This document shows positions 30,876 through 40,775 of a stretch of DNA of 64,000 bases, piece after piece (positions within the stretch are counted from its first letter, which is position 1; the number at the start of each line of letters is the position of its first letter). The notes under the pieces were generated by a model. That model ran no database searches, had not been told where the DNA came from, and was given only the letters and a program-made list of their open reading frames with translations. This stretch comes from Euglena gracilis (lineage: Eukaryota; Euglenida; Euglenophyceae; Euglenales): the NCBI GenBank assembly GCA_039621445.1, contig CP154957.1, forward strand, positions 29,851,778-29,915,777. Reading direction: 5' to 3'. Made by a program: the position numbers and the translations under genes.

Positions 30876-31294
30876 GTGGCTTTGCAAGTTCCTCTGTTGA
30901 CATCGCTGACAGCATCGACTGCAAGCGCACCGGCTGCGATGGAGAATGCGAAAAAATCGCCGGCCGCACCCTATTGCAGCTGCTGCTCATGTCCGGCATT
31001 TCCGAAGTGGAGCAAATGGTGCGCCGCAACTATACCGACCCCTTCATCCTCAGTATCGCCAGCCGCTCAGAGGAGTGCCTCAAAAAATTCTTCGTCATGC
31101 CCCCCTCCCTCATCACCAAGATCTTCACCACCTACCCAGCCCATGCCCGAGACCAGTTCTTGGCAGACGTGGCCGCCTTGACGAAGCACAAGAACACCAA
31201 GATCGCCTCCATTGCCTCGTCGATGTATCCCACCCTGGTGCAGTTTCGCAATGCGGACACAAAATCTTGGCTCTCAAAGTGCCTCAAATCGAAG
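30876..31294 (+). CDS. HEAT-like exon before the duplicated block
   Basis: The acceptor GGACACACAG ends at 30875 and the donor TCGAAG|GTCTGTG is at 31294/31295. The frame, entered with two carry-over bases, reads GFASSSVDIADSIDCKRTGC, RTLLQLLLMSGISEVEQMV, DPFILSIASRSEECLKKFF, ITKIFTTYPAHARDQFLADV, AALTKHKNTKIASIASSMY and TKSWLSKCLKSK. It is high-GC, uniformly helical and HEAT/ARM-like. The exon ends in phase 0, matching the next exon at 31764. The donor GT is exactly the first base pair of the 15.6-kb duplicated block. Confidence 0.78.
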
Positions 31295-31763
31295 GTCTGT
31301 GCAGTGAAGTGCAGTGCAGTGCTGTTGGATCAATACAGAACGGTTTTGAAGTTTTGGGTATCATGCCCCTAAAAAGTTGTGCTGTGGCACACCTTCAGTC
31401 TGATGTTTTTTTCCTAGCTTCTTCTTAACACATTTTTCGACCTCTGAATTGACCAATCAGAGATTTGGTTACCTACCCCCACCCCCCGGGAAATTGCCCT
31501 CTACCCTCTGCAGCCGCTAACCTGTCCTCCTCGGAAATTGTCACCTACCCTTGTACCCACTGACCTGTCCAAACCTTTGCATTTGGTGGCATGTTGTCCT
31601 GTGTGTTTTGTGGCGGTCAGGGCAGCACAATATGTACCACCTACCCTATGGCCGAGTCAAAGCACTGAGCAGAAGCAACGGAATGATTTTTTTATCTCAT
31701 CGAATTTCCGAACAATTTGCTGCAGGGTTGCATCCTCTGGTTTCCTGTGCCCCGCCTTTGCAG

Positions 31764-32195
31764 CTCGCGTTCGACACGCAAGAGTACAAGCTGAAGACCA
31801 AGAACGCCCTTGTCAAGAGCTCGGGCTCCAAGGCGACCTCCAGCTCCAAGCGACCCACCAAGACCACCTCCGTCCAGGGCGTGCCCAACGACACCATCCA
31901 CCTCATGGCCAGCGGGGACTACGACGGGGCGCTGCTGTTGTGCGCCAGCTGCGTGGACGGCAGCAAGGCCCGGAAGGCGGACACGTACGCCTGGATGGTG
32001 AACGGCATTGCGCATGTGATGCGCGCGCTGCCGTCAGGGGACCACCCGAGCTGCCCGCACACAATGAAGAAGGCGGCGACCATGCTGAACCTGGCGAAGA
32101 CGAGGGCCAATGGAGGTGGCCAATGGCTCTCGGTCATCCACACCTTCTTGGCGGTGGCGTATGCATTTCTGTCGTCGGTGGCACAGAGCTGCAAG
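31764..32195 (+). CDS. Helical (TPR/HEAT-like) exon, 144 codons
   Basis: The acceptor CGCCTTTGCAG ends at 31763 and the donor TGCAAG|GTGTTG at 32195/32196. The exon is 432 nt, phase 0 at both ends. It opens LAFDTQEYKLKTKNALVKSS, has a basic Ser/Thr linker (KATSSSKRPTKTTS), then DTIHLMASGDYDGALLLCAS, YAWMVNGIAHVMRALPSGD, MKKAATMLNLAKTRANGG and VIHTFLAVAYAFLSSVAQSC. The SGDYDGALLL turn resembles a TPR-type helical hairpin. A longer apparent frame from 31538 is intron read-through. A duplicate lies at 47386-47817. Confidence 0.78.
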
Positions 32196-33097
32196 GTGTT
32201 GCATTTCATTGCCACTGCCCACTGCTTTTTGGCGAGGAGGGGTCATTTCAGATGTGTGTTACAATATGGTGCTCATTCAGAGATCTTTGCAGAGAGATGC
32301 AAAGAGTTTTTTTTCCCCCCAGAAACGGACAATGTCCATGTTGACCCTCAATTTCACACACTGCCACCCCCCCCCCCCCCTGAGCTTGAGATGGTTCTCC
32401 CTGGTTTTCTCCATTCACAGCCCTTTCTGGCCTTTGCTTTTGACGGTTCTCTGTGTGCGACCCAGGTGAGGGTGTGTGTTTTTTTTGCTGTTTTTCCTTA
32501 AAAAAAGTGACTTAGAGGTCGAAACACAGTCACCTCTCCCGGTGAGTCTGTTGAGTGAGTATCCCTCTAGGAGTCTTCCCCCTTTCAGGCTGAACTTTGA
32601 GGTGGCCGACCCCACCCCAGAGGGGGGGGGGCAGTCTGCCTGGGCAGGCTCCGGCACCCACATCCAACACTGGGTGCACATTTCCATGCTTCAGCCAAGG
32701 TACTCCAGCGCCGAAGGCAACAGAGGCCTAGAAAAGGCTTTTCTGTGTGCTTTTTTGGGAGGCCCACAACCAGCGAGGCATTGGCCCCCAGGCAGCAGTG
32801 TTCGGGAGCCCACCCGAAACCCTGGCACCTTCTGCTTGCTCAGTGCTGTGGTGGGTGGGGGGTTAACCCACATCCCGGGTGGGGGGCGACCTCACCCAGC
32901 CTTCTCGTGCAGCCCCCCCTCCCCCCCCACTCCAGAACAGTCGGAGAATCCTCTCATCCCCCTGGGGTTGGTCAATTTCAGGCTGACCAATTTCCTCTCT
33001 TGATTGTGAAGAAACAGATGGGCTTCATGTCAAAGAAGCTCATGTCTTTGTGTTAAAATTATTTTCATCTATTGAAGCCTTCCCAATGCTCTTTCAG
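32196..33097. other. Intron with CAGGCTG-family repeat
   Basis: This 902-bp intron carries CAGGCTGAACTTTGAGGTGG (32586) followed by CGACCCCACCCC, a G run and a TGCCTGGGCAGGC palindrome, and a second CAGGCTG near 32979 after GGGGTTGGTCAATTT. It is the same repeat family as 21624-21787 and intron 44786-45068. Flanking duplications are poor here (CCCCCTTT versus ACCAATTT), so the exact element ends are unsure. Confidence 0.5.
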
Positions 33098-33315
33098 GAG
33101 TGGAAATGGGCCGTGGAGACGCGCACCACTGCAAATTACACTCTTGGAGTCATCCATTACCCTCCCATTGCGACGACTGCATGCGATGCCATCCTGGACA
33201 ACATCCAGATCTATGATGAGGTCGACGTGCAGGAGGTCACCCTCATCTATGAGCACATTGGGCATATTTCTCTGGTGTTGGGGGTGTACAGCACCAGCTA
33301 TGCCAGTTACTCCCG
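33098..33315 (+). CDS. Helical exon, 72 codons
   Basis: The acceptor AATGCTCTTTCAG ends at 33097 and the donor TCCCG|GTGGGT at 33315/33316. It starts in phase 0 and ends in phase 2: EWKWAVETRTTANYTLGVIH, YPPIATTACDAILDNIQIYD, EVDVQEVTLIYEHIGHISLV, LGVYSTSYASYS. The mixed helical content with conserved-looking aromatics suggests a folded domain I cannot name. The CG overhang joins the G at 35060 to form Arg. A duplicate lies at 48724-48941. Confidence 0.72.
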
Positions 33316-35059
33316 GTGGGTTGCTTTGGACCCTACCAGAGATGCCTTCTTTGTTTGTTGTGTGATTTAGTTTACCCCCTTATCAGGCTTTTTATTTGGA
33401 AGACCCTCCAGGGGGTCCAAGGCCGAGCCTCCCCAGGGGGGTTACCGCGCTGGGGGCCTGTGTAGTTTTCTGGCACCGGAATTATTTTGGATAATGCCCT
33501 CAGATGTCAGGATTTTTCAGGGGTCTCCTCCACGTTCCCGGGGGGGAGGTCCCTCACCACCTTGGGGGGGGGGGGTCAAAAAGAAGCCTGCTCCTTATGT
33601 TTTTTTGCATACCACCTCCTCCCTCCCATCAACGAGTTTAAATTCCCAAATGGTGGCTGGAGGATAATTTTCCATTTCGGAAGTTTTTTTTCATTTTATT
33701 TTATTTTTCCATACTGTTTTCTTTCATATGTTCACGAGATCCCACGGTTTTTTTTTTTTGAATTGTGCTGAAACCAAATGTGAACCTGGTTTTTGCAATC
33801 TTTGAGATTTTCCCCAAGCCTTTGCAAATTTTTATGAAATATGAGAAATATTGTTGCAGAGAATTTCAGAATAATGGATTGTGTTTATTCTCAAGAATTT
33901 AAAACATCTCGTCTCTTAGTTGTCATAAAAACATTTGAACCACTCAAAAATTCTGGCCACATATTTAAAAAAACATACAAATTCTCCCTGAGTCAAAAAA
34001 AAAACCAGATGGATGCCGCAAATCAGATTTTTCTGAAAAAAATCAATGAAAATACCATCAGTAATTATTTTTTGTTTATCTCTTTTTATCGACAAGCTTT
34101 TTTTATTTTGAAGTGATTTGGTCTTTTTGTCTTTATGAAGACCACAAAAAGTCTCTTTTTGTTTAGTTGATCCATTGTTTTTGGTGTATTTTTCATTGGC
34201 CTTTCAAAATTTCACCATACCATCCTCCCCCCCCCCCCAAGCTGTTCCCACAGGGGGGATGGGAATAGCTCACTGGCATAACACTGTTTTATGAAGAAGG
34301 TGCGAAAAGGTGCGAAAAGAATCGACGTTTTTTTTGGACATTTTCAAACCCACTTTTTGCAAATGTGCTTAAAATTGACATTTTTTGTAACCATCCAAAA
34401 CGGTTGCCAAAAATGACCCTTGTGGGCTGTCCGAGGTTGGGGAATGGGGATAGCTCGGGGGCGACCTTGGTTCCCCGAACTGTCCCCCCCCCCTGTTCTG
34501 TTCCCATCGGGCGTTAAAGGGTCCCGAGGACGGGAATAGCTCGGGGGGGATGATAATTGCATGCCACAATGGTGATTAAACTTACAATTTGAAAAGTGTG
34601 ATAAAATATGGAAACAAAACTTGGGGTGCATTTTAAATTTTAAGATTTTATTTTGTTGGATTTGGGAATGTCTGGTATTTTCTCTTATGTATAATGTGGG
34701 AGAAGTGTAGAAGACGATGGTTTTTGGCATTGCCTCCAAAGAGGATTCAGGGTTCTTTCAACAAATTTTCACAGGTATTTTCACCCTCGGCTGGCTCCCG
34801 AACCGAAAGTTTTCCTAAAGTGCTTGTTGCTTTCGAGGTTGGAGAGGGGTTGGCCCTCATGGCTTCCCATGTCCCTGGTCGCAAGTTCCAGCCTGGGGGG
34901 AACCCATAGGGGTGGGTCATACAGCAGCCTTTTTTCCAGCCAGACCAAGTTTTCCGGCCTCTGAGCTGGACCCTTGCGGGGGGGGTCATCAAGCCATGCC
35001 AGGGTGGCTTTCTCCATATGGCGTCGCCCGCTGAGTGATGGGTGGAATGTCCCTCTGAG
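33316..35059. other. 1.7-kb intron
   Basis: It contains G/C runs (33540-33575), AT-rich sequence, the poly-C element at 34220-34553 and a copy of the CAGCAGCCTTTTTTCCAGCC motif (34923-34942) followed by GGCCTCTGAGCTGGACCC. No exon seen. Confidence 0.45.
34220..34553. mobile_element. Poly-C element, AGCTGTTCCC subfamily
   Basis: CATCCT plus a C run plus AAGCTGTTCCC opens the element, and GGGAATAGCTC plus a G run and GATGAT closes it. As in the TTACTGTTCCC copies, GGGATGGGAATAGCTCACTG with GGCATAACACTG follows the left arm, and additional CTGTTCCC/GGGAATAGC pairs lie within the right part. It is intronic and duplicated at 49840-50173. An inverted relative occupies about 41970-42115. Confidence 0.68.
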
Positions 35060-35355
35060 GGTGGCCAGTGAGGTGGCGAAGGAGGGGCTGGCCAAGGCGC
35101 TGAGCCTCAACTCCAAGCTGGCCGGCCAGCGGGGCAATCGCAACAAGGCTGCCCGGCGGGAGGAGCGGGCATGGAGCCGCACCGAGACACTGCGGCAGGC
35201 GTCGCTGGACATGGAGGAGCTGGATTTCAACGAGGGCGAGGAGGACGGGGATGTGGAGCTGGACCCGGCGAAGGGGAAGTCTCTCTTTGAGGCCAGGAAG
35301 CGGCCAGATGGCCGAGGGCCCACCTCATCTCTGCGTTTGGTGGATTTATCCACCG
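35060..35355 (+). CDS. Exon: helical start, then charged segment
   Basis: The acceptor ATGTCCCTCTGAG ends at 35059 and the donor CACCG|GTAATG at 35355/35356. A leading G completes Arg with the previous exon. The frame reads VASEVAKEGLAKALSLNSKL, AGQRGNRNKAARREERAWSR, TLRQASLDMEELDFNEGEED, GDVELDPAKGKSLFEARKRP and TSSLRLVDLST, ending in phase 1. The sequence turns from helical and basic to strongly acidic, a linker-like passage leading into the coiled-coil exons. A duplicate lies at 50680-50975. Confidence 0.72.
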
Positions 35356-35630
35356 GTAATGCACACATTTCATTCGCTGGTGTTATTTATTTGTAAATGC
35401 TATCGCCGCAGCCACCCCAGGAAAAGAATGTCCATGCCAGGCGCAAGGGGCTGTCTCTCCCAAACCACTTCCTTGACCGGATGGCAGTCCGACCACCCCC
35501 CACCCCCACCTGGTTTTATGTCAAACCCTGCCCCCCAATCATTGCTGCTCAGAGACCAAAACAAACCTCCAAACGGGGTTGTGGTCGGAGGTGCCTCAAA
35601 GCGTCCCGTGCTGGCGATGCCTGCTGCCAG

Positions 35631-35872
35631 TGGATGACACCGAGGGGGAGGACGCGAGGGCAGTGGACGAGCAGGCGGAGCAGGAGGAGCGTCGCCTGCG
35701 GGAGCTGCTGCTGAAGATGAAGAGCGCGCAGGAGCAGCTGAAGCGCAAGAACGACGAGGTGGAGAAGCTGGTCCACGAGGTGCAGGGGAAGGTGGACGGC
35801 AAGGCGGAGAAGCGGAAGGCGGCGAAGCCGGCCGCCGCTGTCGCGCCAAAGCCCGACGCTGCGCCGGCCCCG
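35631..35872 (+). CDS. Coiled-coil exon
   Basis: The acceptor CCTGCTGCCAG ends at 35630. Two leading bases complete Val with the previous phase-1 end. The frame reads DDTEGEDARAVDEQAEQEER, RLRELLLKMKSAQEQLKRKN, DEVEKLVHEVQGKVDGKAEK then an Ala/Pro/Lys tail. The heptad spacing (LRELLLKMKSAQEQLKRK) is a typical coiled coil. The donor at 35873 is weak (CCCG|GTCCCC), but in the other copy the same GT survives despite flanking substitutions (CCCT|GTGCCC) and the phase (0) fits the next exon. A duplicate lies at 51251-51492. Confidence 0.68.
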
Positions 35873-36179
35873 GTCCCCGGGCGGGGTTTTTTTGGCAGGG
35901 CCCCCCCCGCAGGGGGGGGGGGGGGCTAAGGTTGTGCCTGCCTGGGCAGGCACCCCAGGCAAGACCGAATGGGAATCTCGGAGGCTCTATGCGTGGTTGG
36001 TGGTCAACACCTTCCCATTTTTTTCAGGGGAGCCAATTTTTTCCTTCGGCATCAAAGTGTCATCGCGGGTTGGGGGATGGACTCCCAATCATGATCAATC
36101 AATGATGATGGGGTCAACCCGGGGGGGTAGCGGTAGGCGGAGGTTCGAGCTCGAACGTTCGAGCTCGAACCTCCTCGAA

Positions 36180-36618
36180 CGTTTTTAAGCCCCCCCCCCG
36201 TTCGAGGGGGGGGGCTTAAAATCCTCCTCGAACGACCTCGAACGACATTCGAGGAGGATTTTGATCCTCCTCGAACGACCTCGAACGACATTCGAGGAGG
36301 ATTTTGATCCTCCTCGAACGACCTCGAACGACATTCGAGGAGGATTTTGATCCTCCTCGAACGACCTCGAACGACATTCGAGGAGGATCTCGATCCTCCT
36401 CGAACGACCTCGAACGACATTCGAGGAGGATTTTGATCCTCCTCGAACGACCTCGAACGACATTCGAGGAGGATATTGATCCTCCTCGAACCACCTCGAA
36501 CGACATTCGAGGAGGATTTTGATCCTCCTCGAACGACCTCGAACGACATTCGAGGAGGATATTGATCCTCCTCGAACGACCTCGAACGACATTCGAGGAG
36601 GATCTCGATCCTCCTCCT
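36180..36618. repeat. 43-bp palindromic minisatellite, left block
   Basis: About ten units of 43 bp: GATCCTCCTCGAACGACC, TCGAACGACATTCGAGGAGG, ATTTT (variants ATCTC, ATATT). Each unit is itself an inverted repeat (ATCCTCCTCGAA...TTCGAGGAGGAT), so the block can form serial hairpins. Variation is concentrated in the AT spacer. All six frames stay partly open, producing spurious Arg/Ser-rich proteins. Confidence 0.93.
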
Positions 36619-36711
36619 ACGTACATGCATTCAAGTTTCAGTTGCAAGTTTTTTTGGGAGTTTGTTACCATGGTTCATTGCTCTTGATTCTGCTTGTTTG
36701 TTTTTTTTTAC

Positions 36712-39110
36712 TCAAGAATGCGTCGCTCATAAATATTTTATTCAAAAGTAATCTTACACCGAGAGATTTTCTGAGGTTATTAGAAGGAATAGGGTTAGGG
36801 TTAAGATTTCATCCCCAATGGTTGCAACCATCCCGCTCATCGTTGCTATATTTCCCTCTACAGGGTACGCAGCGAACCCAAAGAGTCGCCCAACTAGGGT
36901 TAAAAACATGGGGGGACCCGAGCGAGGCGCCGAAGGCGCCGAGCGAGGGTCCCCCCATGTGTATTAACCCTAGTTGGGCGACTCTTTGGGGTAGCTGGCA
37001 CCCTGTAGGGGGAAATTTTCCACGCGATTTAAAAGAAACGTACTTTTTGTTACGCCGGAATGTTGCAAGAATGTACTCGCTCATAAATATTTTTATTCTA
37101 GGGGGAAATTTTCCACGCGATTTAAAAGAAACGTACTTTTTCTGACGCCGAAATGTTGCAGGAATGCACTCGCTCATATTTTTATTCAAAAGTAAGCTTA
37201 TACCGAGAGATTTTCTGACGTTATTAGAAGGAATAGGGTTAGGGTTAAGATTTCATCCCCAATGGTTGCAACCATCCCGAAGGCGCCGAGCGAGGGTCCC
37301 CCCATGTGTATTAACCCTAGTTGGGCGACTCTTTGGGGTAGCTGGTACCCTGTAGGGGGAAATTTTCCACGCGATTTAAAAGAAACGTACTTTTTGTTAC
37401 GCCGGAATGTTGCAAGAATGCACTCGCTCATAAATATTTTTATTCAAAAGTAATCTTACACCGAGAGATTTTCTGACGTTATTAGAAGGAATAGGGTTAG
37501 GGTTAAGATTTCATCCCCAATGGTTGCAACCATCCCGCTCATCGTTGCTATATTTCCTCTCTACAGGGTACGCAGCGAACCCAAAGAGTCGCCCAACTAG
37601 GGTTAAAAACATGGGGGGACCCGAGCGAGGCGCCGAAGGCGCCGAGCGAGGGTCCCCCCATGTGTATTAACCCCAGTTGGGCGACCCTTTGGGGTAGCTG
37701 GCACCCTGTAGGGGGAAATTTTCCACGCGATTTAAAAGAAACGTACTTTTTGTTACGCCGGAATGTTGCAAGAATGCACTCGCTCATAAATATTTTTATT
37801 CTAGGGGGAAATTTTCCACGCGATTTAAAAGAAACGTACTTTTTCTGACGCCGAAATGTTGCAGGAATGCACTCGCTCATAAATATTTTTATTCAAAAGT
37901 AAGCTTATACCGAGAGATTTTCTGACGTTATTAGAAGGAATAGGGTTAGGGTTAAGATTTCATCCCCAATGGTTGCAACCATCCCGAAGGCGCCGAGCGA
38001 GGGTCCCCCCATGTGTATTAACCCTAGTTGGGCGACTCTTTGGGGTAGCTGGTACCCTGTAGGGGGAAATTTTCCACGCGATTTAAAAGAAACGTACTTT
38101 TTCTGACGCCGAAATGTTGCAGGAATGCACTCGCTCATAAATATTTTTATTCAAAAGTAATCTTACACCGAGAGATTTTCTGACGTTATTAGAAGGAATA
38201 GGGTTAGGGTTAAGATTTCATCCCCAATGGTTGCAACCATCCCGCTCATCGTTGCTATATTTCCTCTCTACAGGGTACGCAGCAAACCCAAAGAGTCGCC
38301 CAACTAGGGTTAAAAACATGGGGGGACCCGAGCGAGGCGCCTTCGGCGCCTCGCTCGGGTCCCCCCATGTGTATTAACCCTAGTTGGGCCACTCTTTGGG
38401 GTAGCTGGCACCCTGTAGGGGGAAATTTTCCACGCGATTTAAAAGAAACGTACTTTTTGTTACGCCGGAATGTTGCAAGAATGCACTCGCTCATAAATAT
38501 TTTTATTCTAGGGGGAAATTTTCCACGCGATTTAAAAGAAACGTACTTTTTCTGACGCCGAAATGTTGCAGGAATGCACTCGCTCATAAATATTTTTATT
38601 CAAAAGTAAGCTTATACCGAGAGATTTTCTGACGTTATTAGAAGGAATAGGGTTAGGGTTAAGATTTCATCCCCAATGGTTGCAACCATCCCGAAGGCGC
38701 CGAGCGAGGGTCCCCCCATGTGTATTAACCCTAGTTGGGCGACTCTTTGGGGTAGCTGGTACCCTGTAGGGGGAAATTTTCCACGCGATTTAAAAGAAAC
38801 GTACTTTTTGTTACGCCGGAATGTTGCAAGAATGCACTCGCTCATAAATATTTTTATTCAAAAGTAATCTTACACCGAGAGATTTTCTGACGTTATTAGA
38901 AGGAATAGGGTTAGGGTTAAGATTTCATCCCCAAGCTGGTACCCTCTAGGGGGAAATTTTCCACGCGATTTAAAAGAAACGTACTTCTGGCGCCGAAATG
39001 TTGCAAGAATGCACTGGCTTATTTTTATTCAAAAGTGATCTTATACCGAGAGATTTTCTGAGGTTATTAGAAGGAGTAGGGTTAGGGTTAAGATTTCATC
39101 CCAGGAATAC
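36712..39110. repeat. Tandem array of about 0.7-kb units with internal hairpin
   Basis: Landmarks such as CCCGCTCATCGTTGCTATAT recur at about 36834, 37537 and 38244, giving a period near 705 bp and a little over three units. Each unit contains AATAGGGTTAGGGTTAAG, a long inverted repeat (AAGAGTCGCCCAACTAGGGT and its complement around ACATGGGGGGACCCGAGCG), and two copies of GGGGGAAATTTTCCACGCG with ATTTAAAAGAAACGTACTTT. The last unit is truncated and diverged. The AGGGTTAGGG motif is embedded and singular per half-unit, so this is not telomeric DNA. Confidence 0.9.
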
Positions 39111-39156
39111 ACTCATTTATTACACGCAGGAATACACTCATTTATTCAAAAATATT

Positions 39157-39608
39157 CCCTGAACGACATTCGAGGAGGATTTTGATCCTCCTCGATCCAC
39201 CTCGAACGACATTCGAGGAGGATTTCGATCCTCCTCGAACGACCTCGAACGACATTCGAGGAGGATTTTGATCCTCCTCGAACGACCTCGAACGATGTTC
39301 GAGGAGGATATTGATCCTCCTCGAACGACCTCGAATGACATTCGAGGAGGATTTTGATCCTCCTCGAACGACCTCGAACGACGTTCGAGGAGGATCTCGA
39401 TCCTCCTCGAACGACCTCGAACGACATTCGAGGAGGATTTTGATCCTCCTCGAACGACCTCGAACGATGTTCGAGGAGGATATTGATCCTCCTCGAACGA
39501 CCTCGAACGACATTCGAGGAGGATTTTGATCCTCCTCGAACGACCTCGAACGATGTTCGAGGAGGATCTCGAACGACCTCGAACGACATTCGAGGAGGAT
39601 CGAGATCC
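39157..39608. repeat. 43-bp palindromic minisatellite, right block
   Basis: Ten or so units of the same 43-bp palindrome as the left block, with variants GATGTTCG and GACGTTCG in place of GACATTCG. It ends GAGGAGGATCGAGATCCTCC and then the right terminus of the element. Confidence 0.92.
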
Positions 39609-39679
39609 TCCTACTACTGTCCATCCTCCTACCGTAACCCTCCCGGGTCAACCCCCCCCCAACAGACTCTACAATACAG

Positions 39680-39847
39680 CTGTGCGAGTTGACCAATTCC
39701 AGCCTGCAGGAAATCGTCAACGGGAAGGCGAAGGAGAAACTGGAGGCTGTGGTGGCGGCCGCCGAGCCGGAGGCAGGGGACCGGGAGCAGCGGCAGGCGG
39801 AGGAGCAGGAGCGGCAAGAGGAAGAGCGACGGCGGAAGGAGGCCAGG
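39680..39847 (+). CDS. Coiled-coil exon, 56 codons
   Basis: The acceptor CTCTACAATACAG ends at 39679 and the donor GCCAGG|GTTTTC at 39847/39848. The exon is 168 nt, phase 0 at both ends: LCELTNSSLQEIVNGKAKEK, LEAVVAAAEPEAGDREQRQA and EEQERQEEERRRKEAR. It begins the Glu/Arg-rich coil. Its last nucleotides (39836-39843, AAGGAGGC) are the left target duplication of the element that makes up the next intron. A duplicate lies at 55302-55469. Confidence 0.75.
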
Positions 39848-40244
39848 GTTTTCTTAAGCCCGGAGGTGACCCCACCCCCGGGGGAGGGGGTCCAGCTGGC
39901 CAGCAACTTTTTTCCAGCCATCAGCTCCCCGCTGGGGTGCAGAGCCCCCTTGAAGTCTGCTAAAATAAAGTTGGGCCAGTTGGACCGAAATTCTCTGAAA
40001 AAGGGGGTCCAAAATGGCCTTGAGATATTTTTGGGCTGAATAAATACAAATTTGGGCTGAATAATTCTAACCCGACTGGATTTGGGCTTTTTTTTGCCTG
40101 TTTTCGGGGTACCAGGTCCAGCTGCCAGCCGGCTTGAACCCCCCCCCCCCATGGACCACCCACCCCCGGGGGTGGCCAGCAGCATCTTTTTTTCCAGCCG
40201 GCCCGTGGGACCCCCACCCCCAGGGGTCCTTAAGAAAACCCCTG
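39844..40244. mobile_element. Introner: 401-bp CAGGG element that constitutes an intron
   Basis: The left end CAGGGTTTTCTTAAG (39844) and right end CTTAAGAAAACCCCTG (to 40244) are near-perfect inverted repeats. The flanks AAGGAGGC (39836-39843) and AAGGAGAC (40245-40252) match at 7 of 8, as an 8-bp target duplication. The intron is 39848-40247: the donor GT lies inside the left end (CAGG|GTTTTC) and the acceptor AG is supplied by the right duplication (CCTGAAG|GAG). Spliced this way, the coil frame is kept, with a net gain of nine nucleotides relative to the inferred uninserted exon. The interior has TCCAGCTGGCCAGCAAC, a TTTTTTCCAGCC motif and AATAAATACAAATTTGGG. A duplicate lies at 55466-55866. 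Confidence 0.8.
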
Positions 40245-40247
40245 AAG

Positions 40248-40350
40248 GAGACGGAACGGGTGCGGCGGGAGGAGGAGAAGCGGGCCCGCCAGGAGGAGGA
40301 GCGGCGCCGCCGCGAGGAGGAACGGCGGCTGAAGCGGGAGGCGGAGAAGC
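40248..40350 (+). CDS. Glu/Arg coiled-coil exon
   Basis: The acceptor CCCCTGAAG ends at 40247. Phase-0 frame: ETERVRREEEKRARQEEERR, RREEERRLKREAEK, plus one base at a GAAGC|GTTGAG donor (40350/40351). In the uninserted state this exon and 39680-39847 were presumably continuous. It is a highly charged single-alpha-helix or coiled-coil type. A duplicate lies at 55870-55972. Confidence 0.68.
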
Positions 40351-40775
40351 GTTGAGGGCGCCTCTGGCTTTGTGGGTGCTTTGCCGCGTTCCCCGACCTT
40401 TTTCCAGCCAGCCCGCGCCCCCTCCCCCCGGGGGCTCCTTAAGAAATCCCTGGTGGGGTGTGATTCACTGCCACATTTTACGGATTGATCTGGGGACAAG
40501 GTGCACCATGTGGCCGAGGTGTTTAAAGATTGATCCGCTTTAAGTTGTAAAATTGCTTTCTTTTGTGATTCTCAATCAAGTTTTGTGGGCACCAACAATT
40601 TTTGTGGACAACCCAAAAATTTTGTGGTTCATTTGTGGACACCATTTGTGGTTCACACGCCTCTTGTGAACCACACATAATGAAAGCCTGACCTCACATG
40701 GGGCAAGAAAAGATGACTGTTTGTGGAGGGCACCGTTGAGTGGGCCTTTGCTCACGGGCTTGCGCGAAAGCGCAG
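40351..40775. other. Intron with partial CAGGG-family end
   Basis: It contains TTTTTCCAGCCAGCCCGC and then CCTTAAGAAATCCCTG (40438-40453), which matches the right terminus of the introner at 39844-40244 with one change. No matching left terminus or duplication was found, so it may be a truncated or older copy. The rest includes TTTGTGGTTCA repeats (40580-40670). Confidence 0.4.

Larger units (their letters stand above)
36121..39644. mobile_element. 3.5-kb element of palindromic minisatellite and 0.7-kb repeats, 10-bp duplication
   Basis: The element is bounded by direct repeats GGGTCAACCC at 36111-36120 and 39645-39654. The ends are inverted: the left end GGGGGGGTAGCGGTAGGCGG pairs with the complement of the right end, GGGAGGGTTACGGTAGGAGG. 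Inside the left end are TTCGAGCTCGAACG palindromes and a 43-bp palindromic minisatellite (36180-36618). The centre is a tandem array of about 0.7-kb units (36712-39110). A second 43-bp minisatellite block (39157-39608) precedes the right end. No transposase is encoded. It sits in the intron between coiled-coil exons. Duplicate at 51741-55266; a small relative at 43014-43928. Confidence 0.82.

Noticed and set aside
36180-36618. CRISPR-like array of regularly spaced palindromic repeats
   Set aside because: The 43-bp units are contiguous with no unique spacers, the locus is eukaryotic and intronic, and no cas-like gene is present. It is a palindromic minisatellite.
36216-36671. Arg/Ser-rich and Phe-Glu-rich open frames on both strands over the minisatellites
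   Set aside because: They arise only from the periodicity of the 43-bp repeat and have no start or splice context. The same holds for frames near 39140-39690, 43090-43870 and their second copies.
36790-36812. Telomere repeat (TTAGGG)n
   Set aside because: Only AGGGTTAGGG occurs, embedded once per half-unit in a larger repeat and also within a palindrome near 16450. There is no extended array.
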